A stretch of DNA of 64,000 nucleotides from Duganella sp. 1411 (GCF_017833525.1 NZ_JAFICD010000001.1:2108001-2172000); one strand, 5' to 3'; shown: positions 26,329-36,087, counted from the first letter of the stretch. Program-made: numbers and translations. Notes: a model not told the origin generated them from the letters alone.

Positions 26329-27852
26329 TTAATTGTTCTTGCTGCCGGCCGCGCCCAGCTGCATCCAGATGGTCTTGGTCTCGGTGTACTGGTCGTGCGC
26401 CAGCAGCGACTTTTCACGCCCGCCGAAGCCCGATTCCTTGTAGCCGCCGAACGGCACGCCGGTATCGCCCTCGGAGAAGCAATTGATCGACACGGTGCCG
26501 GCGCGGATCGACTTGGCCACGCCGTGGGCCGAATCCAGATTGCTGGTGTAGACCGACGACGCCAGGCCGTAGCTGGTATCGTTGGCGATGGCCACGCCCT
26601 GCGCCAGCTCGTCGAACTCCATCACCGACAGTACCGGCCCGAAGATCTCCTCGCGCGCGATCGTCATCGATGGCAGCACGCCGTCGAAAATGGTCGGTTC
26701 GACGAAGCTGCCGCCGCTGTCGCGCCGCACCTGCCCGCCGCCGTGCACAAGCCGTGCGCCCTGCTCCCTGCCGCCGGCGATATATCCCAGCACGCGCCGC
26801 ATGTGCCCCGGCTCGATCAGCGCGCCAACGCGCGTGGCCGGGTCGAGCGGATCGCCGACCACCCATTCGTCGAAGGCGCGCTTGACCTCTTCCAGCAGTT
26901 CCTCCTTGCGCGAGCGGTGGACGATCAGGCGCGAACCGGCGCTGCAGTTCTCGCCCTGGCAGAACAGCGCGCCGGTGGCGACCTGGCGCGCCACGCGGGG
27001 AAGGTCGAAGGCGTCGGCCAGCACCAGCGCCGGGCTCTTGCCGCCGCATTCCAGCACGACCCGCTTCAGGTTCGACTCGGCCGAATACTTCAGGAACAAT
27101 CGCCCCACCTCCCCCGAGCCGGTAAAGCTGACGCAGTCGATGTCGCGGTGGCGGCCCATGGCCTGGCCCACCGTCTCGCCGTAGCCCGGCACGATATTCA
27201 GGACGCCGTCCGGCAAGCCGGCCTCCAGCGCCAGCCGGCCCAGCATCAGCGCCGTCAGCGAGGTCTGTTCGGCGGGCTTGATGACGATCGAATTGCCGCT
27301 GGCGAGCGAGGGACCGATCTTCCATCCGGCCAGGTAGATCGGGAAATTCCACGGCAGGACCGCGCCCACCACGCCGACCGGCTCGCGCACGATCATCGCC
27401 ACCACGTCCGGCGCGGTCGGCGCCACCTGGTCGTACAGCTTGTCGGCCGCCTCGGCGTGCCAGCGCAGGCTGTCGATCATGTCCGGCAGGTCGGCCGACA
27501 GCGCGTCGCGTATCGGCTTGCCCGAGTCCAGGCTCTCCATCAGCGCCAGCGTCTCCAGGTTGTCCTCGACCAGGTCGGCCAGCCGTAGCAGCACTTTTTT
27601 GCGGTGCTTGGGCGAGGCCCGCGACCAGTCGCCACGGTCGAAGGCACGGCGCGCGGCGCCGACCGCCTGGTCCACGTCGGCCGTGTCGCAGCTGGCGATG
27701 CTCGCCAAACGCGCGCCGGTGGCCGGATTGACGGTGTCGAGGCGCTGCCCGGAGACGGCGTCGACGAAGCGTCCGCCGATCAGCGCGCGGGTTTCAAAAT
27801 CCAGTCCGACGGCCAGCCGCTGGTAGTCTTGCAAGGTCTTATCCATGCTCAT
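26329..27852 (-). CDS. Aldehyde dehydrogenase
   Basis: A 507-residue ALDH superfamily enzyme. The cofactor region PWNFPIYLAGWKIGPSLASG, the general-base glutamate in VLECGGKSP and the nucleophile cysteine in FCQGENCSAGSR are intact. It oxidises an aldehyde to an acid with NAD(P). The start MSMDK at 27852 has GAGGAG seven bases upstream. It follows the monooxygenase gene by 11 bases and precedes the SDR by 20, so the three are an operon. It resembles the gamma-aminobutyraldehyde/betaine-aldehyde branch in general pattern, but I infer the substrate from context only. Confidence 0.92.
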   Translation of the reverse strand: MSMDKTLQDYQRLAVGLDFETRALIGGRFVDAVSGQRLDTVNPATGARLASIASCDTADVDQAVGAARRAFDRGDWSRASPKHRKKVLLRLADLVEDNLETLALMESLDSGKPIRDALSADLPDMIDSLRWHAEAADKLYDQVAPTAPDVVAMIVREPVGVVGAVLPWNFPIYLAGWKIGPSLASGNSIVIKPAEQTSLTALMLGRLALEAGLPDGVLNIVPGYGETVGQAMGRHRDIDCVSFTGSGEVGRLFLKYSAESNLKRVVLECGGKSPALVLADAFDLPRVARQVATGALFCQGENCSAGSRLIVHRSRKEELLEEVKRAFDEWVVGDPLDPATRVGALIEPGHMRRVLGYIAGGREQGARLVHGGGQVRRDSGGSFVEPTIFDGVLPSMTIAREEIFGPVLSVMEFDELAQGVAIANDTSYGLASSVYTSNLDSAHGVAKSIRAGTVSINCFSEGDTGVPFGGYKESGFGGREKSLLAHDQYTETKTIWMQLGAAGSKNN

Positions 27853-27863
27853 TCTTAATCTCC

Positions 27864-29264
27864 TCACGCCGCCGCGCGCAAACCGGCTGTGGACCGCGAG
27901 GCGGCCACGCCATCGCGCAGATTGTCGTAATAGGACTCGCTCAATTCCGGCCAGCCCATTTTCTTGCGCAGGCGCTTCAGGTAGGACTTGAGCGCGTGGG
28001 CCTCCAGATACACCTCGTGCCGCTGCGACTTGACGAATTTGAGCCCGCCCGACAAATCGGGGTCGTCGCTGGCGATGAGCGCGTCGAAGGGGCTGGCCTT
28101 GCCCGGGTTGTCCAGCTGGTCGCGCAGGTAGGCGGCGATCATGAAGGCCTCGGTGTCGAACAATTTATAGGCGCTGGAGTTGGTCTCGACGTAGCCGATG
28201 CCGAACAGGTTGCGGTGATCGCGGCTGAACATCGACAGATACAGCTGCGGCCTGCCGCCGCGCCATTCGAAGTATTCGCCGGCGTATTTGCAGCTCCACT
28301 TGTAGCCGGTGGCGTAGATCACCAGGTCGAGCGCCTCGCGGCTGCCGTCCTTGAAGACGACGTCGTCGCCGTCGTAGTGCGAGATGTCCGGCTTGACGGC
28401 GATATTGCCGTGCTGGAGATTGTGCAGCAGCTGCGAATTGAGCAGCGGATGGCTCTCGAACAGCTTGTGGTCCGGCTTGGGCAGGCCGAAGCGCGTCAGG
28501 TCGCCGGTGAACATTTTCAGCAATCCGCTCATGATCGGCCGCGCGATCCAGATCGGCAGCGGCGGGCCGCTCTCGCCCACCTGGTCCGCCGGCAGCCCGA
28601 ACAAATGCTTGGGGATGAAGTGGTAGCCGCGCCGCATGCTGATGAAGGCCTTGTCGGCGCGGGCGGCGGCGTCGCAGGCGATGTCCGCGCCGGAGTTGCC
28701 GGCGCCGACGATCATCACCCGTTTGCCCTTGAATTCATCGGCGCTCTTGAAGGTGACCGAATGGCGGATCTCGCCGTTGAAGTGGCCTTTGATCTCGGGC
28801 ATGTTCGGATCCCAGTTGCAACCGGTGGCGCAGATGACGGCCAGGTAGCGGCGGCGGGCGCCGTCGCCCAGCGTGACCACCCACTTGCCGTCCTGCTCCT
28901 TGCGCACGTCACGCACCGGGGTGTTGAAGCGGATCGCCTCGCGCAGGCCGAAGGCGTCGGCGTAGCTGCGCACGTAGCTCAGTATCTGCTGGTTGGTTGG
29001 ATAGTCGGGATAGGACTTCGGCATCGGAAAGCCGATGAAGCCCGACAGGTCGCGCGACGAAATGAAGTGCGCCGATTCGTAGATCGGGCTACCGGGATTG
29101 TGCATGTCCCAGATGCCGCCGACGTCCGAGTGGCGTTCGAACTGTTCGTATGCCAGCCTCATTCCCTTGAGTGCGCGGGCGGCGGACAGGCCGCCGGGAC
29201 CCGCGCCGATGACGCATACGGCGTTGCCGCAGTCGATAATCTGGCCAGTCTGCTCTTGTTCCAT
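27864..29264 (-). CDS. Flavin-containing monooxygenase (class B)
   Basis: A 466-residue FMO. It has the FAD motif GAGPGG (20-25), the NADPH motif GAGNSG (187-192) and the class B fingerprint FxGxxxHxxxF (162-172, FNGEIRHSVTF). The fingerprint ends in F without the WP of Baeyer-Villiger enzymes, so it fits the FMO subgroup; some FMOs still do Baeyer-Villiger oxidation. The first gene of an operon with ALDH and SDR, divergent from a TonB-dependent receptor. It probably starts oxidation of an imported compound; substrate unknown. Confidence 0.9.
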   Translation of the reverse strand: MEQEQTGQIIDCGNAVCVIGAGPGGLSAARALKGMRLAYEQFERHSDVGGIWDMHNPGSPIYESAHFISSRDLSGFIGFPMPKSYPDYPTNQQILSYVRSYADAFGLREAIRFNTPVRDVRKEQDGKWVVTLGDGARRRYLAVICATGCNWDPNMPEIKGHFNGEIRHSVTFKSADEFKGKRVMIVGAGNSGADIACDAAARADKAFISMRRGYHFIPKHLFGLPADQVGESGPPLPIWIARPIMSGLLKMFTGDLTRFGLPKPDHKLFESHPLLNSQLLHNLQHGNIAVKPDISHYDGDDVVFKDGSREALDLVIYATGYKWSCKYAGEYFEWRGGRPQLYLSMFSRDHRNLFGIGYVETNSSAYKLFDTEAFMIAAYLRDQLDNPGKASPFDALIASDDPDLSGGLKFVKSQRHEVYLEAHALKSYLKRLRKKMGWPELSESYYDNLRDGVAASRSTAGLRAAA

Positions 29265-29524
29265 TTTCAGTCTCCCATGTTTGTTGTTCGCCGTTCATTG
29301 TGCAAACAAAGCCGCCGCCGCACGGGGGGCAAAGGGACAGGCAGGGAGCATTTCCGGCCAACGCCGCAATCCGGGCGAGCGCACAACACCGGGTCCTGTT
29401 TGGCCACACCGGCATCCTTCGGTGTCCGATCCGGCCCCATCGCCGGTCCGGCGCGCGACTACATTCGATAACAGAAGGTTAAAAAGAGCAGCCCAAAAGA
29501 CCATACATAACAACGGGAGATATC
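29265..29524. promoter_or_regulatory. Divergent promoter region, monooxygenase operon / TonB receptor
   Basis: The 260-base gap should hold promoters for both directions. I see one short inverted repeat, ACACCG (29406-29411) and CGGTGT (29420-29425), and no clear -35/-10 pair. A site for the nearby AraC-type regulator could lie here but cannot be named from sequence. Confidence 0.35.
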
Positions 29525-31960
29525 GTGAAGACAGTCGCAAAACAGACGCCATCCGGCCACCAGCAAGCGTTGCGCACACTGGCGCGCAGCATCGCCGTGG
29601 CATTCGCCGGCACCGCCGCCGCCCACGGCGCGCTGGCCCAGGACGACATCCAGAAAGTGGTCGTCACCGCGCAATCGCGCTCGCAGTCGGCGCAGGAGGT
29701 GCCGATCTCGATGGAGGTCGTAACGGCCAAGGACATCCGCAACCTGGGCGCGAACAACCTCGGTGATCTGAACGGATACCTCCCCGGCCTGGACGTGAAC
29801 GCCACGCAGCCCACGCAACCGCTGTTCGGCATACGGGGCGTGCAGGCGGGCGACTTCGGCATCGGCACCGACATGCCGGTCGGGATCTATGTGGACGGGG
29901 TCTACACCGGCAAGACCGGCGGCGCGCTGATGAACTTCATCGACATCCAGCGCGTCGAGGTGCTCAAGGGGCCGCAGGGAACGCTCTTTGGCCGCAACAG
30001 CGCCGCCGGCGCCATCTCCGTGGTCACCAACGAGCCGGATCAAACGCTCGACATGAGCGGCCATGTCAAGGTCGGGGAGTACGGACGCGCCGACATCGAC
30101 GCGATGGTCAACGTGCCGCTGGCGGAGAACACGGCGGCGCGCCTGGTGTTCGTGCGCGCCGCCAGCGATGGCTGGGTGCGCAACACCACCACCGGCGACC
30201 GCACCGCCGGCGACAAATCCTGGGCCGCGCGGCTCTCGCTCAAGCAAAAGATCGCCGACGCCACGCTGAACCTGACCCTGGAGCACGAACAGCTGCGCCA
30301 GAAAGGCTGGCCGGCCTTCGGCGTCGTCAAAGACCCTGCGCAGCCGTTCGCCGGCTTCCAGGGAGTCTACGACGCCGCCTACGTCGCCAACTTCGTCGAT
30401 CCGCGCAAGGCGCCGCTGGAAAACGACGTCGGCGGCAGCGAGCGGCGCACCTTCGACGGCGCCTCGCTGCGCGCCGATCTGCCGCTGGGCGGCGTCACCT
30501 TGCGCTCGATCACCGCCTACCGCACCTTCTCCACCTACAACCTGACCGACAACGACGGCGGCGCGCGCCCCGGCTTCTCGCTGGCGAACACGGATCAAAA
30601 GCAGGCCTACAACTGGCAGCAGGAATTCAAGCTATCCGGTAAAACCGAACACCTGGACTGGATCGCCGGCGCCAGCTTCTACGATAACCGCGAGCGCCAG
30701 GCTTCGACCGCGCTGCTCAACACCGCGACCTTGGACAACGTCAGCCTGCTGGGCGGCGGCAACGCCGATCTGGCGGGCCTGTTCGGCGCGCTGGGCCAGG
30801 CCGGCATTCCCGGTGTCGAGGCCACCTCGAACTTCCCGTGGGGCGAGACCAGCCACAACTACCTGAGGACGCGCGCGTTCTCGTTGTACCAGGACGTGAT
30901 CTGGCATGCCACGCCGGCCACCAACCTGACCCTGGGGCTGCGCTGGAGCCGGGACCGCAAGAACATGGAATGGTACGTGCCCGGACGGCAGTCGCCGGCG
31001 CTCGACGAGCTGCTGAACACCTATGGCCCGCTGGCGGGACTGGACGCCTCGGCGCTGCCGTCCAACCAGATCTTCTACGCGGCCGGCCAACTGGCGGCCA
31101 CCCCGGTCCATTCGACGAAAAGCTGGACCGACTGGAGTCCGCGCCTGGTGCTGGACCATAAGGCGACCGGGGACCTGCTGCTGTTCGCGTCCCTGTCGAA
31201 AGGCTACCAGGCCGGCGGCTTCAATGTGTTCACGCCGCCGAATCCGGCGTCGGCCAACGCCAAACAGCGCGATCCGAGCTACGATCCGGAGAAGATGACC
31301 AATCTGGAGCTGGGTTTCAAACTGTACCTCCCGTCCATCAAGGCCACCGTCAACGGCTCGGTGTTCGCCTACCGCTTCAAGAACCTGCAGGACATCAAGC
31401 TGGGTGGAACGGGCCCCATCCCCACCTACAATGTGGTCAACAGCGACCAGCAGGCGAAGGGGCTCGATCTCGATGGCCGCATCCGGGTCTCGCCGAACCT
31501 GACGCTGTTCGCGGGACTGGAGCTGATCGACCAGACCTATAAACGCTACCGCACCACCGACGACAACGGCATGGCGCTGGACCTCTCCGGCCAGACGGTC
31601 GGCACGCCAACCTTCAACGGCATGGGCGGCGTCAACGCGAATTGGGAGGCGCTGGGCGGCAGGATCAGCACCACGCTGCAGGGCACCTACCAGAGCAAGG
31701 CGCGCTGCAACGACGACACGCGCGCGCTGCAATGCATGAACGCGCCGGCCTTCCGCACCGGCGAGGCGCGCGCCAAGGCGGACTTCCGCCTCGGCTGGGA
31801 CAACGCCAACGGCAAATTCGGTATCGCCCTGCTGGTGAACAATCTGTTCGACAAACGCTATGTGCACACGCTGGACGGCCAGACCAAGCCATTCGGTCTG
31901 CCATACGCCATCGTCACGCCGCCGCGCACCGTCTCGCTGGAGCTGCGCGGCAGCCTGTAG
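29525..31960 (+). CDS. TonB-dependent outer-membrane receptor
   Basis: An 811-residue receptor. A signal peptide ends near ALAQ (about residue 39). The TonB box is probably IQKVVVTAQ, then a plug domain (VEVLKGPQGTLFGRNSAAGA) and a 22-strand barrel with late motifs PRLVLDHKATGDLLLFASLS and NLFDKRYVHTLDG. The C-terminus ends LELRGSL, lacking the usual terminal aromatic. The GTG start at 29525 has GGGAG upstream. It is of the type common for organic substrates rather than a classic siderophore receptor, and is divergent from the monooxygenase operon, so it may import that pathway's substrate. Confidence 0.94.
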   Translation: MKTVAKQTPSGHQQALRTLARSIAVAFAGTAAAHGALAQDDIQKVVVTAQSRSQSAQEVPISMEVVTAKDIRNLGANNLGDLNGYLPGLDVNATQPTQPLFGIRGVQAGDFGIGTDMPVGIYVDGVYTGKTGGALMNFIDIQRVEVLKGPQGTLFGRNSAAGAISVVTNEPDQTLDMSGHVKVGEYGRADIDAMVNVPLAENTAARLVFVRAASDGWVRNTTTGDRTAGDKSWAARLSLKQKIADATLNLTLEHEQLRQKGWPAFGVVKDPAQPFAGFQGVYDAAYVANFVDPRKAPLENDVGGSERRTFDGASLRADLPLGGVTLRSITAYRTFSTYNLTDNDGGARPGFSLANTDQKQAYNWQQEFKLSGKTEHLDWIAGASFYDNRERQASTALLNTATLDNVSLLGGGNADLAGLFGALGQAGIPGVEATSNFPWGETSHNYLRTRAFSLYQDVIWHATPATNLTLGLRWSRDRKNMEWYVPGRQSPALDELLNTYGPLAGLDASALPSNQIFYAAGQLAATPVHSTKSWTDWSPRLVLDHKATGDLLLFASLSKGYQAGGFNVFTPPNPASANAKQRDPSYDPEKMTNLELGFKLYLPSIKATVNGSVFAYRFKNLQDIKLGGTGPIPTYNVVNSDQQAKGLDLDGRIRVSPNLTLFAGLELIDQTYKRYRTTDDNGMALDLSGQTVGTPTFNGMGGVNANWEALGGRISTTLQGTYQSKARCNDDTRALQCMNAPAFRTGEARAKADFRLGWDNANGKFGIALLVNNLFDKRYVHTLDGQTKPFGLPYAIVTPPRTVSLELRGSL

Positions 31961-31968
31961 GCCAGCGT

Positions 31969-32433
31969 TTAGATCGCGTTCCCGGCGACGCGCACGAAAG
32001 GTCCGATGCAGCGGTTCAAGCTGCGCTCGACGCACATCAGGAACAGATCGCCGCCGGGGTGGAACAGCAGGTAGTTGGTGACCGAGCGCCCCGGCTTGGT
32101 GATCTGGCCGGTGCAATCGGGCTTGCCGTTGTCCTTGACGATGGTGTCGACCGATTTGTAGAAGCCGTCCTTGTCGGGCTTGTCGGCGACGACGAAGGTG
32201 GATTCGGCCACCTCCTCGTTGCTGAACACCAGCGTGCTGCCGTCGCCGCGTACCCGGTAGGTCTCGCTGCAGGAGCCGTCGGGCAGCGTGATCTTCCAGA
32301 TGCCGATGAACGGATGATCGTGCCGCAACGGCGCGGCGGTGGCCGTCATCGGCGCGCCGGCCAGCGCCAGCGCCGCCGTCAGTGCGGCCGCGACCGTTAG
32401 CGCGGCCGTTCGGAAAAGAGGTCCCCTCGTCAT
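31969..32433 (-). CDS. Small secreted protein of unknown function
   Basis: A 154-residue protein with a clear signal peptide (about 35 residues ending ATA-AP). The mature part of about 120 residues contains four cysteines (SCSETYR, PDCTG, LMCVER, NRCIGP), probably two disulphides, and the pattern FIGIWKITLPDGSCSETY typical of small beta-barrel lipocalin-like domains. I start at MTRGPLF (32433) because GGAGG lies just upstream. It is convergent with the TonB receptor gene (nine bases between). I do not recognise a family with confidence. Confidence 0.7.
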   Translation of the reverse strand: MTRGPLFRTAALTVAAALTAALALAGAPMTATAAPLRHDHPFIGIWKITLPDGSCSETYRVRGDGSTLVFSNEEVAESTFVVADKPDKDGFYKSVDTIVKDNGKPDCTGQITKPGRSVTNYLLFHPGGDLFLMCVERSLNRCIGPFVRVAGNAI

Positions 32434-32561
32434 CGCACACCTCCACGCCTGGTTATTTTGCCATTTAAGCATAAACGCCCCGACGATCTTTTGGCGCGCC
32501 GCTGAACGCTCGTTTCTTCGTGTATATAATTATCGAACTGATACTCGTCCATGGTGAACAA

Positions 32562-32963
32562 ATGCTATCGCATGTCTACGTCGGCACCAACGATTTTGAA
32601 AGCGCGTTCGGCTTTTACAGCGCGGTGATGGAGACGCTCGGCACACGCCTGCGCTTCAGCGATCCGACCAAGCCGTGGGCGGCGTGGATGCCGGCCGACG
32701 GCGGACGGCCGCTGTTCATCATCGGCAAACCGTACGACGGCCAGCCGGCGGGATGCGGCAACGGCCAGATGATCGCGCTGATGGCGCCATCGCGCGAGGC
32801 GGTCGACCGCGCCCACGCGGCGGCGCTGGCGCACGGCGGCCGGTGCAAGGGGCCTCCGGGACCGCGTCCGCACTACCACGACAACTACTATGGCGCCTAC
32901 TTCCGCGACCCCGATGGGAACAAACTGGGCGTCGTCTGCCACGACGCCGTGGACCACGATTAG
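32562..32963 (+). CDS. VOC-family (glyoxalase/bleomycin-resistance-like) protein
   Basis: A 133-residue VOC protein with the paired beta-alpha-beta-beta-beta modules: LSHVYVGTNDFESAFGFYSAV at the start and YYGAYFRDPDGNKLGVVCH at the end. Metal ligands are plausibly H4, and the Glu/His of the second half, but I cannot assign them all. Function ranges across the family from glyoxalase to dioxygenase or resistance protein, so no reaction is proposed. The start at 32562 matches family N-termini; upstream ribosome site is weak. The stop overlaps the next convergent gene by four bases. Confidence 0.85.
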   Translation: MLSHVYVGTNDFESAFGFYSAVMETLGTRLRFSDPTKPWAAWMPADGGRPLFIIGKPYDGQPAGCGNGQMIALMAPSREAVDRAHAAALAHGGRCKGPPGPRPHYHDNYYGAYFRDPDGNKLGVVCHDAVDHD

Positions 32964-33160
32964 GCCAACGCCTCCTTGGCCGCTTCCTCGGGCGTCAGGC
33001 CGTCGTAGAACTGGTCGGTGAACCACTCGACCTGCTCTTCGATGTGATCCTGCGCCTCCGCCACCGTCGCCCCGCCCTTGACCAGAAAACCCTCAACCTC
33101 GATACACCAGTTGATCAACTCCAGGGTCTCCGGGTCCAGCTCTTCCTTTTTCTTTGCCAT
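32960..33160 (-). CDS. 66-residue acidic protein, unknown function
   Basis: A short, strongly acidic helical protein beginning MAKKKEELDPETLELINW and ending LTPEEAAKEALA. It has two single-residue cores of aromatic character (INWCIEVEGF, EQVEWFTDQFYDG). AGAGGTAAATC precedes the start. It shares four bases of stop codon with the convergent VOC gene (TTAG, each strand reading a stop). I do not recognise a family; good ribosome-binding site, biased composition and tight packing support it as real. Confidence 0.65.
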   Translation of the reverse strand: MAKKKEELDPETLELINWCIEVEGFLVKGGATVAEAQDHIEEQVEWFTDQFYDGLTPEEAAKEALA

Positions 33161-33213
33161 GATTTACCTCTGCATCGGGTGGTTACGAGCCTCCAGTGTA
33201 ACAGGCGGCGGGC

Positions 33214-36054
33214 TTACTTCTCGGGGTAGAGCACCACCTGCAGATAATTATTCATGTCGAAGTAGCGCTTGGCGGCCTCCTTCAGGTCCGACGGCTTGAT
33301 CGCCCGAACGCGTTCCTCGTACTTCAGGATATCCTCGGGATTGCTGTTGTTGAAGAAGGCGTTCTGCAGGGAGGCCAGCCAGTATCCGTTCTCGCGCATG
33401 CCCTTCTGGTAGCCCTTGAGCCACGCGGATTTGACCTTGTTCAGGTCCGCCTCGTCGGCGCCATCCCGCTTGATCTTCTCGATCTCGGCGAAGGTCGCGG
33501 CGATCACCTTGTCCACATTCTCGGGCGCGCACGGCAGGTTGGCGCTGATCGTGTAGTTCTCGTAAGGGATGCGGTTCAGCGAGCCGTTCATGCCGCCGCT
33601 GTAGATGACACCCATCTTCTCGCGCAGCACCTCGATCAGTTTAAGGTTCATCACTTCGACCAGCGCCTGCAGCCGCATGCGCTCCTCGCGCGAGTATTTG
33701 GCATCGCCGGTGAACGACAGCGAGATCGTGCTCTTGGGTTCGGCGCCGGCATGCACCTCCTTCTTGACCACGCCCTTGACCGGCCGCACGCCCTCGTCCT
33801 TGAAGGCCACCGGAATATCGTCCGTGGGCAGGCTGGCCAGATAGGTGGCGATCAGCGGCTTGATCTTCTCCACGTCGAAGCTGCCGACGATGAAAAAGGT
33901 GAAGTCGCGCGCGCTCGAAAGACGGGCTTTATAGATCTCCATCACCCTGTCCAGCGCCAGCTGGTCGAAATCGGCCGGTTTGGCGGCGCGCAGCACGCGC
34001 GGGCTGTTGTTGTAGAGCGTGGCGGCGATCGTATCGTAGAACACCGACTCCGGACGCGCCAGATTGTTCTGCGCCAGTTCGCGCTGGCGGTCGACGTAGG
34101 CGCTGTAGATGGCGGCATCCTTGCGCGGCTGCGTCATCTGCAAATAGGTCAGCTGCAGCATCGATTCGATATCGTCGCTGCCCGAGCTGCCGCTCACCGC
34201 TTCGTTGAGCGAGTTGACGCCGGCGCTGGCGCTGACGCTTTTTCCGGCCAGGACCTTCACCAGATCGTTCGGCGTGTAGTTCAACACGCCCATCTGCGCC
34301 ACGATGCTGCTGGCGTAATGGGACGTGAAGACGTCCTTGTCGCCGAACAGCGACCAGCCGCCGTAGCGCAGGCCGGACATCAGCACCTGATCGTTATTGA
34401 AGTCGGTCGGCTTCAGCACCACCTTGACGCCGTTGCTCAATATGAGCTCCGTCGTGCCGAGCTTCGCATTGACGGTCTGCTTGGCGATGGCGCCCGGTTT
34501 CGGCAGCACCGGCATCAGCTGGGTGGCGTAGATCTTTTCCTCCTGCGCCTTGACGCTGATCTTTTCGGCGGCGTTGGCGATGGCCACCAGATCGGCGGCC
34601 TTCGGCGTGGCCGCGCCGGCCTTCTCGACGCCGGTATAGATCACCAGCTTGCTCTGATTGTCCGGAATCGCCATCTTGACGGCGGCGTTCACCTCCGACA
34701 GCGAGATGTCCGGCAGGAGCTCGCGCGCGTAGCGGTACTCGGCGGCGATGCCGGGGATGGTTTCATCCTCAAGGAAGTGGCGGATATACTCGGCCGCGTA
34801 ACCGGACGAATCGGATTTGTCACGCTCGTTGTACAGATTCTCGTAGGTGCGCAGAATGCCCTTCTTGGCCCGTTCCACCTCGGAGGCGGTGAAGCCGTAC
34901 TGGCGCGCGCGCTCGTCCTCCTCCACCAGCGCGTTGATGGCCGGCGTGACGCCGCCCTTGCCCAGCACCGCGCCGGCGCCGAACGAACGGTAGCCGCGCA
35001 CGATCTTGTTCATGCCGCTGCCGCCCTGCAGGAAGGGCGGGTTGGCCTGCTGCGTCAATTCGTACATGCGCTGGCTGAGAATAAAGCTGTACACGTTTTC
35101 GATCAGCTTCTGGCGATAGTCGGCGAGGGTCTCGCCGGCCGGCCAGGGCTGGATCGGATAACGGATGTAGACCGAATTGCTGCTGACTTCCTTGTCGGTG
35201 AAGACGATGCCTTCGGACTCCTGGCGCTCCGGGATCTTGGCGTACTCGCGCGGGCGCGGATTGGCGGGGTTCTTCAATTTGCTGAAATGCTGTTCGATCA
35301 GCTTTCGCGCCGCTTCCGGATCGATATCGCCCACCACCACCACCGCCATCAGGTCCGGGCGGTACCAGTCGCGGTAGAAGCGCTTGATGGCGTCGTACTT
35401 GAAGTTCTTGATGATGTCTTCTTTACCGATCGGCATGCGCTGCGCATAGCGCGAGCCATTGAGCACCTTCGGCAGCAGCACCTTGTTCATGCGGTCGTCC
35501 ACGCCCTTCCCCATGCGCAGCTCTTCAAGCACGATACCGCGCTCGCTGTCGATGTCAGCGTCATTGAAGGACAGGCCGTGCGCCCAATCCTCCAGCACCT
35601 GGAAGCCCTGCTCGACGATCTCCTTTTTATCGGTCGGTATCGGCAGGATGTAGACGGTTTCGTCGAAGCTGGTGTAGGCGTTCAAATCGGCGCCGAACTT
35701 CACGCCGACCGACTGCAGATACGATACCAACTCATTGCGTTTGAAATTGGTGGAGCCGTTGAAGGCCATGTGTTCGGTGAAGTGGGCCAGGCCTTGCTGG
35801 TCGTCGTCCTCCAGGATCGAACCGGCTTTCACTACCAGCCGCAGTTCCAGCTTGTTTTCCGGGCGGGCGTTCTTCTGCACATAATATGTCAGACCGTTTG
35901 CCAGCTTGCCAACCTTGACCTGGGGCCCGATCGGCAGCACGTCGCTTAATTTGAGAGGGGGCTCCTGCCCCTGCACCTGCCCCTGGCCTTGCGCCAGGAA
36001 GGAAAACGACAACAAGAACGCCCCGGACAGCACCCGCAATTTGATCAAATTCAT
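33214..36054 (-). CDS. Periplasmic M16 zinc metallopeptidase (pitrilysin family)
   Basis: A 946-residue two-repeat M16 peptidase. A signal peptide covers about the first 22 residues, followed by a Gln/Gly-rich spacer. The inverted zinc motif HxxEH is H91-F-T-E94-H95, with the downstream glutamate in the region of ERGIVLEELRMG. The second half is a degenerate M16 domain without the motif, as usual. It probably degrades peptides in the periplasm. It is divergent from the riboswitch-controlled ribB gene, about 340 bases apart. Confidence 0.93.
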   Translation of the reverse strand: MNLIKLRVLSGAFLLSFSFLAQGQGQVQGQEPPLKLSDVLPIGPQVKVGKLANGLTYYVQKNARPENKLELRLVVKAGSILEDDDQQGLAHFTEHMAFNGSTNFKRNELVSYLQSVGVKFGADLNAYTSFDETVYILPIPTDKKEIVEQGFQVLEDWAHGLSFNDADIDSERGIVLEELRMGKGVDDRMNKVLLPKVLNGSRYAQRMPIGKEDIIKNFKYDAIKRFYRDWYRPDLMAVVVVGDIDPEAARKLIEQHFSKLKNPANPRPREYAKIPERQESEGIVFTDKEVSSNSVYIRYPIQPWPAGETLADYRQKLIENVYSFILSQRMYELTQQANPPFLQGGSGMNKIVRGYRSFGAGAVLGKGGVTPAINALVEEDERARQYGFTASEVERAKKGILRTYENLYNERDKSDSSGYAAEYIRHFLEDETIPGIAAEYRYARELLPDISLSEVNAAVKMAIPDNQSKLVIYTGVEKAGAATPKAADLVAIANAAEKISVKAQEEKIYATQLMPVLPKPGAIAKQTVNAKLGTTELILSNGVKVVLKPTDFNNDQVLMSGLRYGGWSLFGDKDVFTSHYASSIVAQMGVLNYTPNDLVKVLAGKSVSASAGVNSLNEAVSGSSGSDDIESMLQLTYLQMTQPRKDAAIYSAYVDRQRELAQNNLARPESVFYDTIAATLYNNSPRVLRAAKPADFDQLALDRVMEIYKARLSSARDFTFFIVGSFDVEKIKPLIATYLASLPTDDIPVAFKDEGVRPVKGVVKKEVHAGAEPKSTISLSFTGDAKYSREERMRLQALVEVMNLKLIEVLREKMGVIYSGGMNGSLNRIPYENYTISANLPCAPENVDKVIAATFAEIEKIKRDGADEADLNKVKSAWLKGYQKGMRENGYWLASLQNAFFNNSNPEDILKYEERVRAIKPSDLKEAAKRYFDMNNYLQVVLYPEK

Positions 36055-36087
36055 TCGGCAGACAGTAAAAAATCGGAAAAAGCTACC

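Noticed and set aside
33751..35949. Open frame of 732 codons opposite the M16 peptidase
   Set aside because: Shadow frame; no ribosome site or domain, antisense to a complete enzyme.
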